Below, in pieces: positions 56,279-64,000 of a stretch of DNA of 64,000 bases (positions are counted from its first letter, which is position 1; each line of letters opens with the position of its first letter). Source of the stretch: Neocallimastix lanati (nom. inval.). Lineage: Eukaryota > Neocallimastigomycota > Neocallimastigomycetes > Neocallimastigales > Neocallimastigaceae. The notes under the pieces were generated by a model that saw only the letters and a program-made list of their open reading frames with translations, was not told the origin of the DNA and made no database searches. A program made the position numbers and the translations under genes. The DNA is taken from NCBI GenBank assembly GCA_016946835.1, contig JACVTC010000060.1:398001-462000 (forward strand). Direction: 5' to 3'.

Positions 56279-59200
56279 TATTCATTCTCTATTCGTTTTT
56301 TATTCATTCTTTATTCATTATTTATAATTTTTATATTAATTATTTTATTCATTATTTAAAATATCTAATAACATTATTTATTATTATATACTTTGACTAT
56401 TTAAAAATAGGTTAAGTGTGATGAGTAGTATGATGAATTTGTATACTTCACTTATTGTCAGTGTGACGTTAAAACGTATCACTGGGATAGAAGAGGAGGA
56501 GGAACTATTTGATTTTATGACGGCTTTAAATTCAAATCAAAAGGATAAAATTACCGAATTTAAAACCACCCATACCAATATAAATGTGGATCAAGTCATT
56601 TCAAACTTTAATTCATCCAATTATGCCAGCTATGACTTCGGAACGGGCATGAACAGTTTTCAGTTGAGACCAACCAACGAAATTTTCCATGAATTGGTCA
56701 GTCGCTATTTCCTTCTCTATATACTCATCAGTCTGGGATCGTTTCTGTCGTCCTTTCTTTCCAGTGCATTGTTGAATATCTCGGCTTCGCGTCAATCGCT
56801 AAAAATTCGTCAATTAGTTTTTCGTTCCTTAATGAACCAAGAGATTGCTTGGCATGAAAAAACAAGTCCCGGGGAATTAACCTCCAGAATCGTGAGTGAT
56901 TCACTTCTGATTGAGGATGGTATTGGCTATAAGCTGGCATCGCTTGTCAGTACGATTTCTATGCTCGTATCAAGTTTTGTGCTGGCCTGTGTTCGGGGAT
57001 GGAAGCTGGCGATACGTATCTCTCTCGTACTCCCCATTATTATCATCGTGATGGCTGCAATGACCTATCTGGTTCAGACGAACACCATCAAATCACAAAA
57101 CGCCTATGCCAAGGTCGGCGGTATTGCCCAGGAAGCCTTCTCCCAAATTCGTACCATTGTGTCCTTCGGGAATGAAGCGAAGGAAATTCAGAGGTACTTT
57201 GACGGCTTAAAACCAACCAAAAAATACGGAATGAGGAGAGCTCAAGCCCTCGGTGGGGGTATCGGCCTTCTGAACTTGTGTCTCTTCGGTGCCTACGGCC
57301 TGGCCTTCTACCTTTCCTCTCAATTGGTTTTCAACGGGGTCATGAAGGGAACCGACTGTGTGAACGCCATTTTTTGTATTCTGATGGGGGTGTCCGGTTT
57401 CGCCTTCACTGGTAATATTTTGAATTCGTTTGGGGAAGCCGCGGGGGCTGCTTCCGTGCTTTTCGCCTGGATTGATCGTACCCCGGCCATAGATCATAAG
57501 AGAGGGGAAGTGCCTTCTCAACCGCTTCAAGGCTTCATCGAATTTCGTAATGTGCATTTTACCTATCCATCACGACCTGGCGTTGAGGTATTGAAGGGTA
57601 TCTCCTTCACTTGTCAACCTGGTCAAACCGTTGCTCTGGTGGGGGCCTCCGGTTCCGGTAAGTCTACCGTCGTTCAACTCCTGGAACGATTCTACGACCA
57701 CGATGCCGGCGATATCTTCATTGATGGAAAGAAGATCGACGACTACAACATCGATTGGCTTCACACCCAAATGGGTTTGGTGTCTCAGGAACCCACCCTG
57801 TTTGATGTCTCCATTGCTAAAAATATTACCATTGCTTGTCCTACCGCCGCCGACGACAACGATAACAACAATAACAACAATAACAACAATAACAACGATG
57901 ACAACGACAACAACAACAATGATGATGACGACCACCATGCCATGACTCCTGCTATTACTCAAGATCAAATTGAAGCTGCTGCCAAGAAAGCAAATGCCCA
58001 TGACTTTATTATGAAATTACCAAAGGGCTACCAGACCAGTGCCGGAGAAAGAGGATTGAAGTTGAGTGGAGGTCAGAAGCAACGAATATGTATTGCCCGT
58101 GCCTTGGTTATGAATCCGAAGATTCTGTTATTAGATGAGGCGACCTCCGCCCTCGATAATTCCTCCGAAAAGGTGGTCCAACACGCCCTTGACTCGGCCT
58201 CTTCCGGTAGAACGACCATTGTGATTGCTCACCGCCTCTCCACCATTCGAAATGCGGATAAAATAATTGTCCTGGAGAAGGGAACGGTCGTGGAATCAGG
58301 CACTCATGAGGACCTGATGGCTAAAGGTTCGGTATACTATAATTTAGTAAAAAATCAAAGTATGACGGTTCATCATCAAGATGAAACGGATGTTACAAAT
58401 TCTAATTCTGATTTCGATTCTAATATTGACTCCAACTCCAGTTCTAATTCCAATTCTGATTCAAATTCATCGGCCAACGAAATTGATCCCGATGCTATTG
58501 ATTATGAAGTAGTAGAGGATGAGGATGAGGATGAGGATGAGAATGAGGAAAGAGAAGAGGAAAAGGTAGAGGAGAAGAAGAAAAAGGAAAAGAAGAAGAA
58601 GGAAAATATTGAGAAGGAAGAAAAAGAATCTAATATGAATTTAAATCAAAAAAAGAAAAAAAAGAGTAAGAAATTCCAAAAAAATAATAAAAAATCGAAA
58701 AAATCTGAAACCAAAACAATAAATCCTCTCTTAACCTTTAATTGGAAAAGATACCTCAAGTATAATCGACCCTTCTGGGCTTTAAATTTGGTAGGAATCC
58801 TATGTTCCTTTTTTAATGGATTTCAAAATCCCCTTCAGGCCTATATTATCGGTTCTTCCATCAATATGTTTAATAAACAGGGTCAAGAGTTACTGGAGGA
58901 TGGTAAGAAGTGGTTAATTCTCTATAGTGTCATCGGTCTCATTACCTGCCTATCGTTTTATGCCACCTTTGCTGGCTTTGGAACGGTCGGTGAATATTTA
59001 ACCTATATCTTCCGTCGTCAGATGTATCAATCGATGATTCAACAAGAGGTTGGCTTCTTCGATACCAATGATATTGGTGCCGATAATGGTGTCAGTAACG
59101 GTAATGGTGTCAGTAACGATAATGGTGTCAGTAACAGTAAAGGTAAAGGTAAAGGTAAGGGTAAAGGTAAGGGTAAGGAAGATCATTCTCAATCATCCAC

Positions 59201-60686
59201 GGGAATGGACCAACACCAACAGCAACAGACTAGTTCCGATACGGGAACGTTAACTTCAAAGTTAGCAACGGAGGCAGGTTTAGTTCAAAATTTAAATGTT
59301 TGTGCCGGAACCATCATTGAAGTCATCGTGAATATCCTTGGTGGATTTTGTGTGGCTTTCTTTAACGGTTGGAAGATGACCTTAATTTTATTAGCCGTTG
59401 CTCCTTTAGTCTTTTCGGGTGCCCTTCTGGTCATTAAGGCCTCCGACGTGAATGGAGCAAAACGTCTTGCCCAAGAAAATAGTTCCAAGGTGGCGGTGGA
59501 AGCCATCGCTAACATTAAGACGGTGAAGGCCCTCAACCTCACCGATCACTTCATTCGACGCTATCACACGAAGCTCTTGGCCCCTCAGGCTCGTCTCGAA
59601 AAAAAATACTTTGTGAGCTCCCTTGGCGTCGGCTACAGTGACGGGGTCATCTATTTCATCTACCTCATCGGCTTCTACCTCGGTTACCTCTTCATCAAGA
59701 AGGGCGAGATCGAATTCCAAAATATGTTCCGCGTGCTCCTCGCCATTATCTTTACTACAGCAGGCGCCGGTCGTATCAGCACCATTGCTCCTGATCTCAA
59801 CAAGGCCACGGAAGCGTTCGCTCAGGTCCTCAAGATCATCGATCGTCAACCCAAAATCGATGCCTCCTCTCCAGAAGGTTATATTGGAAAAGAAGAAGAA
59901 GAAGAAGAAGATAAAGAAGGAAAGATGGAGGAAGCTAAGGATTATATTGAGTTCCGTCAGCTTCAATTTAGTTATCCTTCTCGTCCTTCAGTAATGGTTT
60001 TACGTATGGCAAATGGATCGACCATTTCTATTCCAAAGGGAAAACAGCTGGCCCTGGTGGGCGGTTCTGGTTGTGGTAAGAGTACCCTGATCGGATTACT
60101 GCCACGATGGTATGATCCCTCTCGAGGAGACATCCTCGTGGCCGGTCGAAGGAACGTCGACTACAACCTTCGATGGTTACGTCGTCAAATGGGCATGGTG
60201 AACCAGGAGCCAAGTCTCTTCCACATTTCCATCCGGGAAAATATTCGGTATGGAAAGGAGGAAGCCAGTGATGAAGAAGTGGTGGAGGCCGCGAAAAAAG
60301 CCAACATCCATACGTTTATTCAGTCACTGCCCGAAGGGTATGATACGATCGTCGGAGGCATGGGGACCTCGACGATGAGCGGGGGACAGAAACAAAGAAT
60401 TGCCATCGCAAGAGCGCTCATTCGTCAACCGAAGCTGTTGCTGTTGGATGAGGCCACCTCGGCCCTCGATGCCGAATCCGAATTTTTGGTGCAACAGGCG
60501 TTGGAGGCCGCCAGCCACAGTCAGGGACGAACGACGATTACCATTGCGCATCGTCTCTCCACCGTTCGAACGGCCGATAAAATTGTGGTGATGAAGGAAG
60601 GAAGCGTGGCAGAGATGGGCACACACGACGAATTAATGGCTAAAAAGGGAGAATACTATCAGATGGTGATGGCCGGTAATAGTTAA
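55523..60686 (+). CDS. ABCB-type (MDR/P-glycoprotein) full ABC transporter
   Basis: Two exons, 55523-55677 and 56411-60686, give 1476 residues: TMD1-NBD1-linker-TMD2-NBD2. It should pump lipids, peptides or hydrophobic compounds across a membrane using ATP. Exon 1 encodes the N-terminus (MESIPPKK, then VSYFELFKYGNTKEKVMTV) and the first part of TM1, which a start at ATG 56421 would lose. NBD1: Walker A GASGSGKST (~463-471), Q-loop SQEP, signature LSGGQKQR (~602), Walker B ILLLDEATSALD, H-loop AHRLST. NBD2: Walker A GGSGCGKST (~1269), NQEP, MSGGQKQR (~1375), LLLLDEATSALD, AHRLST. Both ATP sites look complete. Unusual inserts: an Asn/Asp run between Q-loop and signature of NBD1 (57850-57945), an acidic then Lys-rich linker (58430-58710), a GVSN/GKGK repeat in TMD2 (59070-59200) and a Glu-rich patch before NBD2. 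It is much GC-richer than its surroundings. Substrate cannot be told. Confidence 0.95.
55678..56410 (+). other. intron of the ABC transporter gene (733 bp)
   Basis: Donor GTAGGT at 55678 and acceptor AAAAATAG ending at 56410. Splicing joins AT to G to give ATG (Met52) and keeps the frame exactly; reading through exon 1 meets a stop one codon later. The intron is filled with T-runs, (TA)n and an (ATT)n/(ACT)n microsatellite at 56140-56280, so its length probably varies between strains. Confidence 0.88.
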
Positions 60687-61740
60687 GACTTAGAGTTAAG
60701 ATTAAGTCCGTGTCAGTGTCCGTATTAGGATAGTATAATAATGTATCGTATCGTATATTATAATATCATATAGTATAATATAATATAATATCATATAATA
60801 TCATATCATATAATATATCATATAATATAATATAATATAATTATAATATAGTATAGATACTCTATTTTTATTTTAATTTTTATTTTATATTAAAAAAATT
60901 TTTGATTGTTTTTTAAAAAGGAAAAAAAAGGAGGAAAATGGAAAAGAGAAAAGGGAAAATATATATATATATACACTTTCACGACCCACTCACCTAAAAT
61001 AAAATATAATAATAATGATACAATAATAATATAAAAAAAAAAAAAAAAGTTAAAATAGAACATAAAAAATAATAATATAAAATAGAACATATAATAATAA
61101 TAATAAAAAAAAATAATTATAAAACAAAATTAAAAAGAAATTGAAAAGTAAAAAAAATATATATATATATTTATATTTAAATATATATATATATAGAAAG
61201 AAAATAAAATAAAAGAAACAAAAAAAAAAAATTACATTCCTACATAAATAAATAAATATAAATAAATAAATAAATATAAATAAATAATTATAAAATAAAT
61301 AAATAAAAATTTATTAATTAAAAAATTAAATAATTAAATAATTATCAAATAAATAATTAAATAATTAAATAATTAAATAATTAATTAAAATTTATTAAAT
61401 AAAATAAAATAAAATTTCTTTTAACTAATTAAAAAAAAAAATTTTTTTTTTTTTCCACATTTCTTTTTTTCAATAAAAATTAAAAAAAATTTAAAGAAGA
61501 TTGAATTTAAAAAAAAAAATTTTTTTTTTTAAGATAAAATTAAATTAAACTAAATTAAAAATTAAAAATTTAAACTTTATTTTTTTTTTTTTTACTTTTT
61601 TTTTTTGTCACAGAAAAAGAATGAAAACTCTTCATCCAAATGAAATTATGGAATAATGGAATAATAATTGAAGAATAATGGAATAAAAGATAAAATGATT
61701 AAAGTTAAAATAATTTAATCTCTATCCATTTCCAAATTAT
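60687..61740. other. 3' flank of the ABC transporter, AT-rich
   Basis: TATAATATCATA-type repeats (60740-60850), then A-rich DNA with (TA)n and TAAATAAT repeats. No gene or terminator signal stands out apart from possible AATAAA-like poly(A) signals. Confidence 0.55.
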
Positions 61741-62320
61741 AAATAACTCTTTTTAAAATAAATAATTTAAAAAATATAAATATTATTAATTTTAAAATTT
61801 AATTAACTAAGTTTTTATTAGAAACTGAATAGTCCTTTAGATTGCATATGTGTATCTTTTTATTTTTTTTTTGATGAAGAAAAAAAAAATTATATATAGA
61901 AGAAATAAATAAAAATAAATATTTTTTCGAAAATAAACTTTTACTTATCATCTTCTTCTATTTCAATCTTCTTTCTATTTTAAATTTATGATTTAATAAA
62001 AAAAATTTGAAATTAAAAAAAAAAAAAACAAGAAAAAAAACAAAAAAAAACACACACACTTTTATTTTGTTTATTGAAACTAAAGGTATCGATGTACCGC
62101 TGTTTCTCTTGGAAAAAATTATATATATATAACAAAAAAAAATTAATAAAAGAAATAAATAAGAATAAATATATATATAATTTAGAAAATAAGAAAAAAA
62201 AAGTAAAGACGAAATTTAGTTATAAAAAGTAATAATCTTTAAATATATTTATATGTAATATAACTATATATTTTTTATATATATAAAAAGCAAATTAAAA
62301 TATTGATTTAAAATCAAAAA

Positions 62321-62393
62321 TGCGAAGTGTGAGGTTCGAACTCACGACCTTAAGATTATGAGACTTACGCGCTGCCGACTGCGCCAACTTCGC
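62321..62393 (-). tRNA. trnM-CAU: elongator tRNA-Met (anticodon CAT), array unit 1
   Basis: A 73-nt cloverleaf on the minus strand: acceptor GCGAAGT/ACTTCGC with discriminator A, D-arm GCGC/GCGC, loop CTCATAA (anticodon CAT), T-arm GTGAG-TTCGAAC-CTCAC. The TTCGA T-loop and D-arm resemble elongator rather than initiator tRNA-Met. No intron. Downstream on the minus strand a T-run follows (complement of AAATCAAAAA), fitting RNA polymerase III termination. Confidence 0.94.
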
Positions 62394-63024
62394 TTCCTTA
62401 AATATCGAAAAATAATTAGGAAAATCTGAACAGAAATTGTTATGTAAATTTACCTAAAAAAAACTTAACCCTTTAAAAATTATTCTAAAATTGCTTTTCT
62501 ATATACTCATTGAACTCGTCTATAGTTTAAAAAAATCATTATTACCACAGAATTATTAATAATTATTAATGTCTTTTAAAATAATTTTATACATTATGAT
62601 TCAAGAATAATATAACTATTTAATTATTAATTATATTAATAATATTTATTTATATTTATTATTAATATCTTAGTCTCTTTATCAATATTCAATATATTAT
62701 TACTTATAATAATTCTTTTATTACTATCTATATCAAAATTTTAAATTACTATTTTTAAAATAAATAATTTAAACAATATGAATATCATTAGTTTTTAAAT
62801 TTAATTAACTAAATTTTTATTAGAAACTGAATAGTCTTTTAAATTGCATATGTATATCTTTCTTTTTATTTTTTTTTTTTTTTGATGAAGAAAAAAAAAT
62901 TATATATAAAAAAAAAAGAAATAAAATAAATATTTTTTCTAAAATTGAATATTCCTTATCATCTTCTTCTTCTATTTCAATCTTCTTTCTATTTTAAATT
63001 TATGATTTAATAAAAAAAAATTTG

Positions 63025-63058
<34 letters not shown>

Positions 63059-63182
63059 ACTTTTATTTTGTTTATTGAAACTATAGGTATCGATGTACAG
63101 CTGTTTCTCTTGGAAAAAATTATAACTATATATTTTTTATATATAGAAAAAACAAATTAAAATAATGATTTAAAATCAAAAA

Positions 63183-63255
63183 TGCGAAGTGTGAGGTTCG
63201 AACTCACGACCTTAAGATTATGAGACTTACGCGCTGCCGACTGCGCCAACTTCGC
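63183..63255 (-). tRNA. trnM-CAU: elongator tRNA-Met (anticodon CAT), array unit 2
   Basis: Identical in sequence to 62321-62393 as far as I can compare and 862 bp away in direct orientation. A third copy is expected about 45 bp beyond the window end, because the third array unit has begun. Confidence 0.94.
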
Positions 63256-64000
63256 TTCCTTAGATTTCGAAAAATAATTAGTAAAATCTGAACAGAAATT
63301 ATTATGTAAATTTACCTAAAAAAAACTTAACCCTTTAAAAATTATTTTAAAATTTCTTTTCTTTATACTCATTGAACTCGTCTATAGTTTAAAAAAATCA
63401 TTATTTCCACAGAATTATTAATAATTATTAATGTCTTTTAAAATAATTTTATACATTATGATTCAAGAATAATATAACTATTTAATTATTAATTATATTA
63501 ATAATATTTATTTATATTTATTATTAATATCTTAGTCTCTTTATCAATATTCAATATATTACTACTTATAATAATTCTTTTATTACTATCTATATCAAAA
63601 TTTTAAATAACTATTTTTAAAATAAATAATTTAAACAATATGAATATCATTAGTTTTTAAATTTAATTAACTAAATTTTATTAGAAACTGAATAGTCTTT
63701 TAAATTACATATGTATATCTTTCTTTTTATTTTTTTTTTTTTTTTTTTTTGATGAAGAAAAAAAAAATTATATATAAAAAAAAAAGAAATAAAATAAATA
63801 TTTTTTCTAAAATTGAATATTCCTTATCATCTTCTTCTTCTATTTCAATCTTCTTTCTATTTTAAATTTATGATTTAATAAATAAAAATTTGAAATTAAA
63901 AAAAATAAAAAAAAAAAAAAAAACACACTTTTTATTTTGTTTATTGAAACTAAAGGTATCGATGTACAGCTGTTTCTCTTGGAAAAAATTATATATATAT

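Larger units (their letters stand above)
61745..64000. repeat. tandem array of ~0.87-1.0 kb units with tRNA-Met
   Basis: Two complete units and the start of a third. The landmark GATGAAG plus A-run is at 61873, 62884 and 63751; CTGTTTCTCTTGGAAAAAATT is at about 62100, 63101 and 63968; tRNA-Met is at 62321 and 63183 (shift 862 bp). The first unit is ~150 bp longer between landmark and tRNA. Spacers are highly similar, so the array is recent and continues past the window edge. Confidence 0.9.

Noticed and set aside
57570-58001. Minus-strand and shifted frames of over 100 codons within the ABC transporter
   Set aside because: Shadows of the real gene produced by its GC-richer codons and by the Asn/Asp repeat.

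Overview
The window looks like nuclear DNA of an anaerobic gut fungus (Neocallimastigomycota) or a close relative. Intergenic DNA is extremely AT-rich, with very long A/T homopolymers and ATT/AAT microsatellites. The one host protein gene stands out as a GC-richer island with Asn/Asp, Lys and Glu low-complexity inserts. The tRNAs are eukaryotic nuclear types, and Ty3/gypsy, Ty1/copia, MULE and SINE-like elements are all present. The lineage is an inference; no marker gene in the window proves it.

Layout. 1-2477: AT-rich DNA with tRNA-Arg(TCT). 2478-5935: three solo LTRs. 5936-7226: a duplicated block carrying tRNA-Cys(GCA), tRNA-Gly(TCC) and a conserved ~120-nt candidate ncRNA. 7227-16231: an old Ty3/gypsy fragment whose LTR is interrupted by a Ty1/copia element (9837-15508). 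16232-21420: two successive units of spacer plus inverted LTR pair. 21426-28742 and 28748-35351: two young Ty3/gypsy elements abutting with 5 bp between them, both read from the minus strand. 36762-38140 and 40558-40900: second and third copies of the tRNA-Cys/Gly/ncRNA block. 39419-39785: a 33-bp minisatellite. 41164-52228: nested insertions (two copies of a TIR element with 9-bp target duplications, a SINE with a complete tRNA-Ser head, a 5.5-kb MULE, all in or beside a large palindrome). 52921-53261: a second SINE with a 13-bp target duplication. 55523-60686: a full-length ABCB (P-glycoprotein-type) transporter with one intron. 61745-64000: a tandem array carrying elongator tRNA-Met(CAT).

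Main observations. (1) Divergent LTR subfamilies keep the same hairpins through paired changes in their stems, while an 18-20 nt loop is conserved. (2) Between two copies of the tRNA-Cys/Gly block, two short segments (36 bp and ~74 bp) are inverted in place, the shorter one between 9-bp inverted repeats. (3) The tRNA-Ser(TGA) sequence is the 5' head of a retroposed SINE: the uninterrupted target survives in a sister repeat 3 kb away. (4) LTR elements repeatedly sit tip to tip with 2-7 bp between them. (5) The MULE carries a transposase gene and two minisatellite arrays, and its terminal repeat shares a CATTTCGC core with the neighbouring non-autonomous elements.

Most of the window is transposon graveyard. 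The host genes I can support are the ABC transporter and nine tRNA genes; a tenth tRNA is the SINE head.
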